Of a stretch of DNA of 64,000 nt, positions 1-8,658 are shown piece by piece. Below the pieces are notes generated by a model that had not been told where the DNA came from, searched no databases, and saw only the letters and a program-made list of their open reading frames with translations. The position numbers were made by a program, and so were the translations under genes. The DNA is from Rhodospirillaceae bacterium (GTDB taxonomy: Bacteria > Pseudomonadota > Alphaproteobacteria > Dongiales > Dongiaceae). The stretch covers positions 758,501 to 822,500 of the forward strand of contig JADJQM010000001.1 of NCBI GenBank assembly GCA_016712715.1, read 5' to 3'. Position 1 is the first letter of the stretch. Each line of letters begins with the position of its first letter.

Positions 1-503
1 TTAGGATCCCACAGCACGTCCATCGAGGTCGGCGCCGGCTTCACCTTGTCGGTATCATAGATGAGGCCGATGGAGTCGAAGCAGAACGGAATGGCATGCA
101 CCTTGCCATCGCGCATGACGCCCTTGACCTTGGCGAGGTCATTGAAGATCGGCAGTTGCGACTTCTGGTTTGGCACATTGTCGAGATCGATCGGCGTGGT
201 CAGGCCGGCATCAATATAGCGCTGGAGCTGCGCCGTGTTGACAGCGAAGAGATCGAAATCCTTGCCTTCGGAACCCTTGATCTTGGCCCAGATCTCGTCA
301 TCGGTGCCGATAAACACTACATTGACGTCGGCGCCGGATTTTTCCTCGAATTCCTTGACCCAGTCTTCGTCGGCATAGCCTTGCCAGGCGAGAACACGCA
401 ATTCCTTGGCATCGGCCGCCTGCGTGGCAATCAGCCCGGCACCCATCAACACGCAGATCCCGGCCATGACCGGCAACCCTCGCTTCACCAGTTTCCCAAA
501 CAT
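1..503 (-). CDS. ABC transporter substrate-binding protein, PotD/PotF-like (partial, C-terminus off window)
   Basis: Periplasmic solute-binding protein, N-terminal 167 residues only; the gene runs off the left edge. It opens with a signal peptide (KR-containing n-region, hydrophobic core, cleavage near ATQAADA, about residue 30). The mature start ELRVLAWQGYAD and the later PFCFDSIGLIYD segment resemble the spermidine/putrescine (PotD/PotF) cluster, though iron and sugar relatives share the fold. The start at 503 is backed by an AAGGAGG ribosome-binding site a few bases upstream. It is co-directional with the aldonate genes that follow upstream of it, so it may import a substrate for them, but the ligand cannot be read from the sequence. 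Confidence 0.85.
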   Translation of the reverse strand, partial: MFGKLVKRGLPVMAGICVLMGAGLIATQAADAKELRVLAWQGYADEDWVKEFEEKSGADVNVVFIGTDDEIWAKIKGSEGKDFDLFAVNTAQLQRYIDAGLTTPIDLDNVPNQKSQLPIFNDLAKVKGVMRDGKVHAIPFCFDSIGLIYDTDKVKPAPTSMDVLWDP

Positions 504-553
504 GTTCAACCTCCTTGTTTATAGTTCGACCGCATCATTCAATCGTGATGTCG

Positions 554-1549
554 TTACAGCACCTTTACCGTCACCAGGCCCTCGTCCGGCACAGCAACCA
601 TCTGATTGCGGAGTGTTTTGCCGAAGACCTCCGCCTCGATCTCAAATACGTCCCCCGGCTGGGTCTTGATGCCCGAAGCATAGCTCATGACCGCCGCCCC
701 GAAGAAGTAGGCATGCAGGTCGCCCGGCCGACGGAACATCGGATACCGGAAATGGTAATGTTCGAGATTGGCAATGGAGTGCGACATGTTCTTTTCTCCC
801 GAGAGAAAATCCTCCTCCCACAGAATCTGGTCGCCGCGGCGGATGCGGGACTTGCCGCGCACGTCCTGCGGCAGTTCACCAATCAGGATCTCCGGCCCGA
901 TCGAGCAGGCACGCAGCTTTGAATGCTGAGTATAGAGATAGTTCTGCGCCTCTGTGATGTGGTCCGAGAACTCGTTGCCCAAGGCATAGCCGATGCGATA
1001 GGGCTGGCCGTCCGGGCCAACCAGATAGAGACCGACGATCTCCGCCTCCTCGGCCCCGGCCAGTGCATAGGCCGGCAGCGGGATGGGCTCGCCCGGTGCC
1101 AGTACGCAGGTACCTACACCCTTGTAGAACCATTCCGGCTGAATGCCGATCTTGCCCTTGCCCGGCTTACCGCCATCGAGCCCCATGCGAAATATCTTCA
1201 TGGAATCGGATTCCGGCGCGCCGTCACCATGGGTGGCGACATGCATCTTGTTGCGCGCCGACGCAGATCCGATATGGGTTAGGCCGGTGCCGGTTATGAA
1301 AAAGCGCGCCGGCTCCGGATGTTCGATCGGCGCCATGACCTGATGCTTGGCCAGGAGATCGTCATAGTTGACCACACGGTCGGTGACGAACTCGTTCACC
1401 AGGGCTTCGATGCCGACCTTGCGGGCGATGGCGAGGTTGGCAATCTCGAACACACTGGAAATCTTGCCGATCTCGCGCGCGTGATTGCCATCGGGTTGCA
1501 CGACGCCCACGTGACGGTGGCCATCCTGGAAATACTGAATAAGACGCAT
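554..1549 (-). CDS. AraD1/GguC-like FAH-family protein, probable 2-keto-3-deoxy-aldonate dehydratase
   Basis: 331 residues. The TGTGLTHIGSASARNKMH segment and the EAEIVGLYLVGPDG, GNEFSDH and GEKNMSHSIANLEHYHF segments are typical of the fumarylacetoacetate-hydrolase-fold AraD1/GguC family, whose E, E and D residues hold a divalent metal. Related proteins (for example Caulobacter XylX) dehydrate 2-keto-3-deoxy-pentonate to alpha-ketoglutaric semialdehyde in Weimberg-type pentose oxidation. Its neighbours, an aldose dehydrogenase-like SDR and an aldonate dehydratase, supply the two preceding steps, which supports this role. It lies 29 bp downstream of the SDR, in one probable operon. The exact sugar (L-arabinose, D-xylose or another) is inference. 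Confidence 0.78.
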   Translation of the reverse strand: MRLIQYFQDGHRHVGVVQPDGNHAREIGKISSVFEIANLAIARKVGIEALVNEFVTDRVVNYDDLLAKHQVMAPIEHPEPARFFITGTGLTHIGSASARNKMHVATHGDGAPESDSMKIFRMGLDGGKPGKGKIGIQPEWFYKGVGTCVLAPGEPIPLPAYALAGAEEAEIVGLYLVGPDGQPYRIGYALGNEFSDHITEAQNYLYTQHSKLRACSIGPEILIGELPQDVRGKSRIRRGDQILWEEDFLSGEKNMSHSIANLEHYHFRYPMFRRPGDLHAYFFGAAVMSYASGIKTQPGDVFEIEAEVFGKTLRNQMVAVPDEGLVTVKVL

Positions 1550-1578
1550 GATGATTTACCTCGTTTCTAGCCGGGCCA

Positions 1579-2358
1579 TCAGACCCAGCCGCCATCGACA
1601 ATGAAATTCTGGGATGAGCACATGCGGCTGTCATCGGCAGCGAGGAACAGCACCATGCGCGCAATGTCAGCCGGGAAAAGTCTGTCCTTGAGGCATTGGC
1701 GCTCGTCGATTTGCCGCTCGCCGGCCTCGTCGAGCCACAACTTCATCTGCCGCTCGGTCATCACCCAGCCGGGCAGGACGCAATTGACGCGGATGCGCTC
1801 AGGCCCGAATTCACGCGCCAACGCTCGGGTCATCCCGGTGATGGCGGCTTTTGAGGTGACATAGCCCGGGCAGTCGCCATCGCCCACCAGCCAGGTAATG
1901 GAACCGAAATTGACGATCGACCCGCCGCCGGCATCGCGCATCATCGGCCGCACGGCCTGTGCGGCAAAGAACTGGTGGCGGACATTGACCGCCATGCGGT
2001 CGTCCCAATAGTCGGGCGTTACATCTTCGCTGCGATGGCGGTCGTCATTGCCGGCATTGTTGACGAGAGCGCGGATCGGGCCATGCTTCGCGGCCGTGGC
2101 GGCGATGGCGGCCCGCAAGCCGTCGATATTCCGCAGATCGCATTGGATGAAGTCGGGTCGTGCGTGGCCGTCCTTGGCAATGCGCTCACACAGAGCCTTG
2201 GACGAAGCTTCGGCCAGGTCGACGAAAGTGACTTTGGCGCCCTGCTGGCAAAGATGCGTCACGATGCTTTCGCCGATGCCGCTGCCGCCGCCGGTGACGA
2301 AGACCACGCGGCCCTTGAGGCTGGGAAAGATGGCGGGTTGATCGATCAAGCCGTTCAT
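1579..2358 (-). CDS. SDR-family aldose 1-dehydrogenase, D-xylose dehydrogenase-like
   Basis: 259-residue classical short-chain dehydrogenase. The Rossmann nucleotide motif TGGGSGIG is at residues 22-29, NNAGNDDRH at 100-108, catalytic Ser153 in FGSITW, and Tyr166-x3-Lys170 in YVTSK. NNAGNDDRH and the overall layout closely match Caulobacter D-xylose 1-dehydrogenase as recalled, which oxidises the sugar to its lactone with NAD+. It sits 9 bp downstream of an IlvD/Edd aldonate dehydratase and upstream of an AraD1-like gene, so it probably performs the first oxidation of a pentose pathway. No lactonase gene is visible. Substrate identity is inferred from similarity and context only. Confidence 0.82.
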   Translation of the reverse strand: MNGLIDQPAIFPSLKGRVVFVTGGGSGIGESIVTHLCQQGAKVTFVDLAEASSKALCERIAKDGHARPDFIQCDLRNIDGLRAAIAATAAKHGPIRALVNNAGNDDRHRSEDVTPDYWDDRMAVNVRHQFFAAQAVRPMMRDAGGGSIVNFGSITWLVGDGDCPGYVTSKAAITGMTRALAREFGPERIRVNCVLPGWVMTERQMKLWLDEAGERQIDERQCLKDRLFPADIARMVLFLAADDSRMCSSQNFIVDGGWV

Positions 2359-2367
2359 AGAGAAACC

Positions 2368-4107
2368 TCAGTGAGATTGACGGGGCACGGCAGCACCGCG
2401 CTGGCCGACGAGAAAGTCGAAGTCGCAGCCGCGGTCGGCCTGCAGCACGTGATCGACAAAGAGCTTGGCGTAGCCGCCAGCGGTGGCAGTGCCCGTGGGC
2501 ACGGGTGCCGTCCATCCGGTCCTGCGCCGGGCAAGTTCGGCATCCGATACGTCGAGATGGAGGCGGCGTCCGGCGACATCCAGCTCGATCATGTCCCCAT
2601 CGCGTACCAGGGCGAGCGGACCGCCCAGCGCCGCTTCGGGTGCCGTGTGGAGAATGACCGTGCCATAGGCGGTGCCGCTCATGCGCGCATCCGAAATACG
2701 CACCATGTCGGCGATGCCCTTTTTAAGCAGCTTCGCCGGGAGCGGCATGTTGCCGACCTCAGCCATACCGGGATAGCCGCGGGGCCCACAATTCTTCAGC
2801 ACCATGACGCAGTTTTCATCGATATCGAGCGCCGGATCATCGACACGGGCGTGGTAATCCTCGATCGTCTCGAACACCACGGCGCGCCCCTTATGCTGCA
2901 TCAGGGCCGGCGTCGCCGCCGATGGCTTAATGACCGCGCCATTGGGTGCGAGGTTGCCACGGAGGACCGCGATGCCGCCTTCCGGCGTCAGCGGATTGCC
3001 GAGATCGCGAATGACTTCCTTGTTGTAATTTGGCGCGTCCTTGATCACCTCGCCGATCGTACCGCCGGCCACGCTGCGTGCTGCGAGATGCAGCATGCCG
3101 GCATCGCCCAAGGCGCGCATGACGGCCTTCAGGCCGCCGGCATAATAGAATTCCTCCATGAGGAACCGACCGGAAGGCATCAGGTCGACGATGGTGGGCA
3201 CGCCGCGGCCGAACCTATCCCAATCATCGAGCCCCAGATCGACGCCGAGGCGGCCGGCCACGGCGATGAGATGGATGACGGCATTGGTCGAACCGCCGAT
3301 GGCACCGTTGACCCGAATGGCATTTTCGAACGCCTGGCGGGTGAGGATCTGCGACATCGGCACATCCTCCTTCACCAGATCGACGATCCGGCGACCGGCA
3401 AGGTGCGCCAGCACATGGCGCCGCGCGTCGACAGCCGGAATGGCGGCATTGTCGGGGAGACCGATGCCGAGTGCTTCCACCATGCTGGCCATGGTCGAGG
3501 CCGTCCCCATGGTCATGCAGGAACCGGCCGAGCGGCTTTGGCCCTGCTCCGCCGCAAGGAAATCCTCGATCGAGATGCGGCCGGCCTTCACATCCTCGAA
3601 CACTTTCCAGACGTGGGTGCCGGAGCCGACGGGAGCGCCGCGGAAATTACCGTTCAGCATCGGCCCGCCGGAAACAGCGATGGTCGGCAGATCGCAGCTG
3701 GCAGCACCCATCAGCAAGGCCGGCGTGGTCTTGTCGCAGCCGACCAGTAGGATGACGCCGTCCATCGGATTGCCGCGGATCGATTCCTCGACATCCATGG
3801 AAGCGAGGTTGCGGAACATCATGGCGGTCGGGCGCATATTGGATTCGCCCAGCGACATCACCGGGAATTCGAGCGGCAGGCCGCCGGCTTCTTAGACGCC
3901 GCGCTTCACATGCTCGGCGAGCGTACGGAGATGCGCGTTGCAGGGCGTGAGTTCGGAAAAGGTATTGCAGATGCCGATGACCGGCCGGCCATCGAACACA
4001 TCGGCGGGGAGTCCTTCATTCTTCATCCAGCTGCGATGCATGAAGGCATTCTTGCCCTGCCCGCCGAACCATTCGGCAGAACGTAATTTCCGCGGCCAAG
4101 TGGCCAT
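2368..4107 (-). pseudogene. L-arabinonate/D-xylonate dehydratase (IlvD/Edd family) with in-frame stop
   Basis: Reads as one gene of about 579 codons interrupted by a TAA at 3892-3894 in the same frame. Upstream of the stop is the family N-terminus (RSAEWFGGQGKN, GICNTFSELTPCNAH). Downstream it continues EAGGLPLEFPVMSLGESNMRPT and runs to the family end GAAVPRQSH. Homologues usually carry Leu at the stop position, so a TTA-to-TAA change explains it. The Fe-S ligands are split: the Cys of GICNT lies before the stop, those of GCDKTTPA and SCMTMG after it, so a reinitiated product would lack one cluster ligand. The start at 4107 has a GGAG six bases upstream; TTG at 4146 is an alternative. It is either a real nonsense mutation or a sequence error. 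Confidence 0.85.
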
Positions 4108-4195
4108 CCCCGTCTCCAGTGTCTTGCAGATCCCCTCCCTGACCAAAACCAGCCTTGATCAGGGCTTGCGATCCATTTTCTTGTTTGGTATTACG

Positions 4196-4206
4196 AAACA
4201 GTGTTT
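4196..4206. promoter_or_regulatory. Candidate IclR operator (AAACA-G-TGTTT)
   Basis: A perfect 11-bp palindrome, AAACA g TGTTT, lies in the 159-bp divergent region between the dehydratase and the IclR regulator. IclR-type sugar-acid regulators often bind short GAAAC/GTTTC-like palindromes, so this is a plausible shared operator. Only the palindrome and its position are seen; binding is inferred. Confidence 0.4.
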
Positions 4207-4266
4207 TGCATTGCCGTTACTGTAGGGCCGAGCGACGCCTCAAGTCAATGAACAGAAAGTGCTGTG

Positions 4267-5079
4267 ATGTCGGATGAACGCTACCGGGTGCAAAGTCTCG
4301 GCCGCGCGCTTGATCTCCTGGAACTGCTGGCGAAGTCCGGCCGAGATGGCGGCCGCTTGACCGACCTCGCTTTCGGGCTCGGGCTTTCGAAGGCAGCGAC
4401 TTATGCCATCCTGCAGACGTTCCTCTCGCGCAGCTTCATCTCCGCCATCGGCGAAGGTCCGACCAAACGCTACCGGCTCGGCATGTCACTGGCACGCCTC
4501 GGTGACCAGGCCATCTCCAACATCGCGCTCGCTGACATCGCCATGCCGGTGCTGCGCGCCCTCACGCGGGAGGTCGGCCTGACGAGCCGGGTTGCCGTTC
4601 TCGACGAAGGCTATGCTGTGGTGATCGGCCGTGCCGATGCACCGGGCGCCATTCGGTTCGATGCAGCACTTGGCCGGCGCGAGCTGCCGCACAGTTCCGC
4701 GGTGGGCAAATCCATGCTGGCCGCCATGCCACGCGCGCAGAGCGATGCCATCCTCCAGAAGATCGGCCTGCCGCAGCGGACACCGCATACACTCACCACG
4801 ATCGCCGCGGTCAATGGAGATCTCGATCGCACCATCGCCCGCGGCTATGCCATCGACGATGAGGAAGATACCGAAGGCGTCGTGTGCATCGGCACCTGCG
4901 TGTTCGATCGGACCGGTAACGCAATCGGCGCCATCAGCATCACGCGCCTGAAGCAACAATCAACCGAGCTGCATCAGGATCAGCTGGCGGAGGCATTGGT
5001 GCGCCATGCCAACCAGCTCTCGCGCCATCTCGGCGGCCTGGATGGGATCGATGCCTGGGCGCTGCGCCGTGTTGCCTGA
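4267..5079 (+). CDS. IclR-family transcriptional regulator
   Basis: About 270 residues, typical IclR length. The N-terminal winged helix (residues about 10-70, LTDLAFGLGLSKAATYAILQTFLSRSFI) is followed by the effector domain, with the usual LPHSSAVGKSMLAAM and GYAIDDEEDTEGVVCIGTCVFD segments. It is divergent from the aldonate-dehydratase operon and directly upstream of an aldose 1-epimerase, so it probably controls pentose or aldonate genes in response to a sugar acid. ATG at 4267 is preferred over the adjacent GTG at 4264; neither has a strong ribosome-binding site. Its end overlaps the likely start of the epimerase gene. Confidence 0.88.
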   Translation: MSDERYRVQSLGRALDLLELLAKSGRDGGRLTDLAFGLGLSKAATYAILQTFLSRSFISAIGEGPTKRYRLGMSLARLGDQAISNIALADIAMPVLRALTREVGLTSRVAVLDEGYAVVIGRADAPGAIRFDAALGRRELPHSSAVGKSMLAAMPRAQSDAILQKIGLPQRTPHTLTTIAAVNGDLDRTIARGYAIDDEEDTEGVVCIGTCVFDRTGNAIGAISITRLKQQSTELHQDQLAEALVRHANQLSRHLGGLDGIDAWALRRVA

Positions 5080-5993
5080 AGAACATATCACACTGCACGC
5101 GGGCGCCCTCACGGTCACCCTGCATCCAGCGATTGGCGGCTGCCTGGGCAGCTTTCTCTGGCAGCATCCGGATGGCCGTCAGGTGCCGCTGCTGCGCACG
5201 ATGTCCGCCGGCGCCGCCAATAGCGAGAGTGCTGCCTGCTTTCCCTTGATACCGTTCTCCAATCGTATCCGGCATGGACGGCTCACCTTCGAGGGCCGCT
5301 CGATCTCATTGCCGCGCAACACCAGTGGCCAGCATGTCGAGCATGGCCATGGCTGGCAGCGGCCCTGGTCGCTGCAGAAGGTGACGGACCTTCACGCTAC
5401 GATCGGTTTCACCCATGATCCGGAGCAGGATGCGACCTGGCCGTTCGCCTATGCGGCTGAGCAGGATGTTGCCTTGGACAAGGACGGCCTTACCGTGACG
5501 CTGCGTGCCCGCAATACCGGCGCGCGGCCCATGCCGATCGGATTCGGCCTGCATCCCTATTTTCTCCGGACACCACTCTGTCGCCTGCAGGCGATTGTTG
5601 AGGGGTTCTGGGAAACGGATACCGAGGTCTTGCCGACGCGCCATGTCGCGGTACCGGAGGCGTTTGATCTACGGCGCGGCCTGGCCATGAACAATGTGGT
5701 GATCGACAATTGCTTCACCGGCTTCGGTGGGCAGGCGGTGATTGATTGGCCGGAATTTGATTCGCGCCTCATCATGACGGCGGAAAGGCCGCTGCGCTTT
5801 CTGACGCTCTGTGCCCGATGCGGCGGTTGCGGCGGAGGAAGCGGCGGCCGGCATCGCGCCCTATTTCTGCGCCGAGCCCGTCAGCAATATCACCGACGCC
5901 GCCAATCTGCCGATGGTCGATCACGGCCTCAACGTGCTGGCACCGGGCGCGGAGATAAGTGCCAGCGTGCGATTCCAGCCGACCGTGCGCTAG
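5051..5993 (+). pseudogene. Aldose 1-epimerase (galactose mutarotase) family, frameshifted
   Basis: The first 250 residues are an aldose-epimerase-type beta-sandwich (GGCLGSFLWQ, CFPLIPFSNRIRHGRL, HGHGWQRPW, GFGLHPYF). The family C-terminus, YFCAEPVSNITDAANLP then HGLNVLAPGAEI, lies in the next frame. The switch must fall between the frame-3 TGA at 5802 and GTG at 5811. Removing one base there restores a continuous LTLVPDAA reading. Without it the protein ends in an Arg-rich tail. Mutarotases interconvert sugar anomers, which suits the neighbouring aldose dehydrogenase. The start at 5051 overlaps the IclR gene; GTG at 5069 is an alternative. Whether the indel is biological or a sequencing error is unresolved. 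Confidence 0.75.
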
Positions 5994-6148
5994 AAGTCAG
6001 AGAGCCTAGTCTTGTGGCGATGACTTAAAAACAGTGCGCTCACCCATTTCTGGGAAAGGCGTCTCCTTCTGATTGGTTGCGGGAGACCAGTACCACCTAA
6101 AACGACTTTGCGCGGTCTGCTCGAATTCGACGCCGTGCATCGATTCCG

Positions 6149-6922
6149 TCAGTTCGGCTGCGCGGCCCAGGATTTGTAGGCGGTCATGGCCAGCCACCCG
6201 GCGTCGATCGGCAGGGTGATGCCGGTGATGACCGAAGCCTTGTCCGAGCAGAGGAAGAGGATGGCCTCGGCAACATCCGCCGGCTGGACGAAGCAGCCGA
6301 GTGCGGTCGCGCCGATGATGGCCTGGGGGTCACGTTGGCCGGAGTCAATGCGCGCCTGCATCGCTGGCGTCAGCGTATAGCCGGGCGCCACGGCATTGAC
6401 GCGAACGCCAGAAGGTCCCAGTTCCGCGGCCAAAGTCTCGGTCAGCGAGACGATGGCGGTCTTGGTGGCGCCGTAAGCCGGCTGCGCCGATGGCCGGTAG
6501 CTGTTGACGGAGGCGAGGGTGACGATACTGCCCTGCCCGGCCGCTTTCATCAGGCGCCCAAAGGCCTGGCAGCAGGCAACCGTGCCGAGGTAATTGATCC
6601 GAAGAATGCGCTCGGCTTCGCCCAGGTCCATATCGAGGACACGGGTGGCGTTCTGCAGGATTCCGCCGGAATTGACCAGCACATCTATGCGGCCAAATTG
6701 CGCAGAGAGCGCCGCCGCCACTGACGAAACCGAGGTCGCATCGGCAACATCGACAGCCATGAAGACATGCGGGGCGCCGAGCGATGCCGCGACGGCCTGC
6801 CCCTTTGCGACATCGATATCCAGCACCGCAACACGGTAGCCGGCGGCAGCAAAGCACTTTGCTGTCGCCTCGCCAATGCCGCTGCCGGCACCCGTGATGA
6901 CAGCCACACGCTCGCTGTTCAT
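6149..6922 (-). CDS. SDR-family oxidoreductase
   Basis: 257-residue classical SDR: nucleotide motif TGAGSGIG at residues 10-17, Asp35 in VLDID suggesting NAD(H) preference, Ser138, Tyr150-x3-Lys154 (YGATK). The usual NNAG is NSGG here, a modest variant. It overlaps the hyuB-like gene by 4 bp (ATGA), so it is translationally coupled in a four-gene minus-strand operon of DapA-family lyase, HyuA, HyuB and SDR. It probably oxidises or reduces an intermediate handled by those enzymes. The substrate is not recognisable from sequence. Confidence 0.82.
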   Translation of the reverse strand: MNSERVAVITGAGSGIGEATAKCFAAAGYRVAVLDIDVAKGQAVAASLGAPHVFMAVDVADATSVSSVAAALSAQFGRIDVLVNSGGILQNATRVLDMDLGEAERILRINYLGTVACCQAFGRLMKAAGQGSIVTLASVNSYRPSAQPAYGATKTAIVSLTETLAAELGPSGVRVNAVAPGYTLTPAMQARIDSGQRDPQAIIGATALGCFVQPADVAEAILFLCSDKASVITGITLPIDAGWLAMTAYKSWAAQPN

Positions 6923-8658
6923 GATACCTGTCCCGCCATGTCGGACCGCAGCTTTGCCGTCTTCTCAATATCCGGCGCCAGATCGTCGGCGAGCACGACG
7001 CCGAACCGAGTTCGTGCAAAACTCTCCGAGATTTTTCCGTCGGCGATATCCATCGCCACCGCCGCAACATCGCGCGTCAGCGGATCGCCATAGCCCCCGC
7101 CGCCCGCTTGCTCATGCCGGACCACGTCACCATGACGGATCGTCCGCGTCGTCTTGCTCGGCAGCGGCTGCGCATTCAGTTGGTTGTGCGACGTGGCTGC
7201 CGACGCACCCCCGAACAGGCCATAGGGCGCATGGACATGTCGGTCGGCGCGGATCTGCATCATCGCCTCCGCTGCCAGCAGTCGATACTGCCGCACCAAT
7301 CCCAAGCCGCCGCGGAACCGACCTGGTCCGCAGGAATCGGGCCGGAAACCATACTCCTCGACAAGTATCGGAAAACGGTCTTCCAGCGTTTCCACCGGCA
7401 TGTTCGACATGTTCTGTGAGGGGTTCGTGACACCCTCGATACCGTCCTTGTCGGCCCGCGCGCCCCAGGCACCGTTGATCATATCCACCAGGATGAATGG
7501 TGCGCGCGTCTTGGCATCATTGCCGCCGATGGAGATCACCGTATTGCCGCCTTCGCCAGCGGCCACCACGCGATCCGGGACTATCTGGGCCAAGGCACCC
7601 ATCACCACATCGACCACGCGGTAACCTGTGAGCGCCCGTGCGGCCACGGCGGCCGGCAGCTCGGGATTGAGGATGCTGCCCTTGGGCGCCGTCACTGTGA
7701 TGCAGCGATAGATGCCGGCATTGTTTGGGACATCCTGGTCAAGCGCGCAGCGGATGGTCAGATAGGCCGCCGACTTTACAAAGGATAGCGTGCTGTTGAT
7801 GGCACCCTTTACCTGCGGCGAGCTGCCGGTGAAGTCGACCGTCAGGTGATCGCCCCGTACAATGATCTTGCAAACGATGGGAATGCGCCGGTCGTCAATG
7901 CCGTCGCCATCGATATAGTCGGTGAAACTGTAGCTGCCGTCCGGCCAGGCCGAGATTGCCTTGCGCGTCAAAGCCTCGCCATATTCGATCAGCCGATCGA
8001 AGTAGCTGCGCGTCTCGGATTCGCCATAGCGTTCGATGAGGCGGCAGAATTCCCGCTCGCCGATACTGCAGGTCGCAAGCTGCGCATCGAGATCCCCGAG
8101 CACCAGGTCAGGCAGGCGCACATTCTGCCGGATGAGGGCGAACAGCGTCTCGTTGGGCGTGCCGGCGCTGTAGAGCTTCAGGGGCGGGATCCGGAGGCCT
8201 TCCTGGTAGATCTCGGTCGAGTCCGCGGCATTGGAGCCCGGCACCCGCCCGCCAACATCGCAATGATGGGCGATGACCACCGCGTAGCCCTGCAGCCGCC
8301 CATCGAGGAAGATCGGCTTGAACATGAAAATGTCGGGCAGATGCATGCCGCCATTGTAAGGGTCATTGAAGATGACCACGTCCCCCGGCACCAGACTGGT
8401 TCCGAACTTTGCCTGCAGCGCCTCGACCGCATCAGGCACGGCGCCGAGATGCAGGGCAACGGTCTTTGCCTGTGCCAGGATGCGGCCCTCCGCGTCGCAA
8501 AGCGTGCAGGAGTAATCGAGCACGTCACGCACAATCGATGAACGCGCCGTGCGCATGACCGTGTAAGCCATGTCGTCGACAATGGTGTCCAGCGCACTCT
8601 TCACGATGGCAAACGTGAAGGGATCCGGCGCCAGGCGATTTTTGTCAGTTTCAGACAT
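6919..8658 (-). CDS. Hydantoinase B/oxoprolinase family protein
   Basis: 579 residues, the usual length for the HyuB subunit. It has DPFTFAIVKSALDTIVDDM at the N-terminus, FNDPYNGGMHLPD, VIAHHCDVGGRVPGS and the Gly-rich C-terminal GRFRGGLGLVRQYR and EQAGGGGYGDPL segments typical of the family. HyuA and HyuB together form ATP-dependent enzymes acting on cyclic amides (hydantoins, 5-oxoproline) or carboxylating ketones. It overlaps hyuA by 8 bp and the SDR by 4 bp, so the three are tightly coupled. Substrate specificity cannot be assigned; the DapA-family neighbour hints at breakdown of a keto-acid-derived or lactam compound. Confidence 0.88.
   Translation of the reverse strand: MSETDKNRLAPDPFTFAIVKSALDTIVDDMAYTVMRTARSSIVRDVLDYSCTLCDAEGRILAQAKTVALHLGAVPDAVEALQAKFGTSLVPGDVVIFNDPYNGGMHLPDIFMFKPIFLDGRLQGYAVVIAHHCDVGGRVPGSNAADSTEIYQEGLRIPPLKLYSAGTPNETLFALIRQNVRLPDLVLGDLDAQLATCSIGEREFCRLIERYGESETRSYFDRLIEYGEALTRKAISAWPDGSYSFTDYIDGDGIDDRRIPIVCKIIVRGDHLTVDFTGSSPQVKGAINSTLSFVKSAAYLTIRCALDQDVPNNAGIYRCITVTAPKGSILNPELPAAVAARALTGYRVVDVVMGALAQIVPDRVVAAGEGGNTVISIGGNDAKTRAPFILVDMINGAWGARADKDGIEGVTNPSQNMSNMPVETLEDRFPILVEEYGFRPDSCGPGRFRGGLGLVRQYRLLAAEAMMQIRADRHVHAPYGLFGGASAATSHNQLNAQPLPSKTTRTIRHGDVVRHEQAGGGGYGDPLTRDVAAVAMDIADGKISESFARTRFGVVLADDLAPDIEKTAKLRSDMAGQVS

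Noticed and set aside
1975..3750. A 591-codon plus-strand ORF
   Set aside because: It lies antisense to the SDR and dehydratase genes, which have clear catalytic motifs. Long antisense frames are common in GC-rich DNA, and its sequence has no domain pattern.
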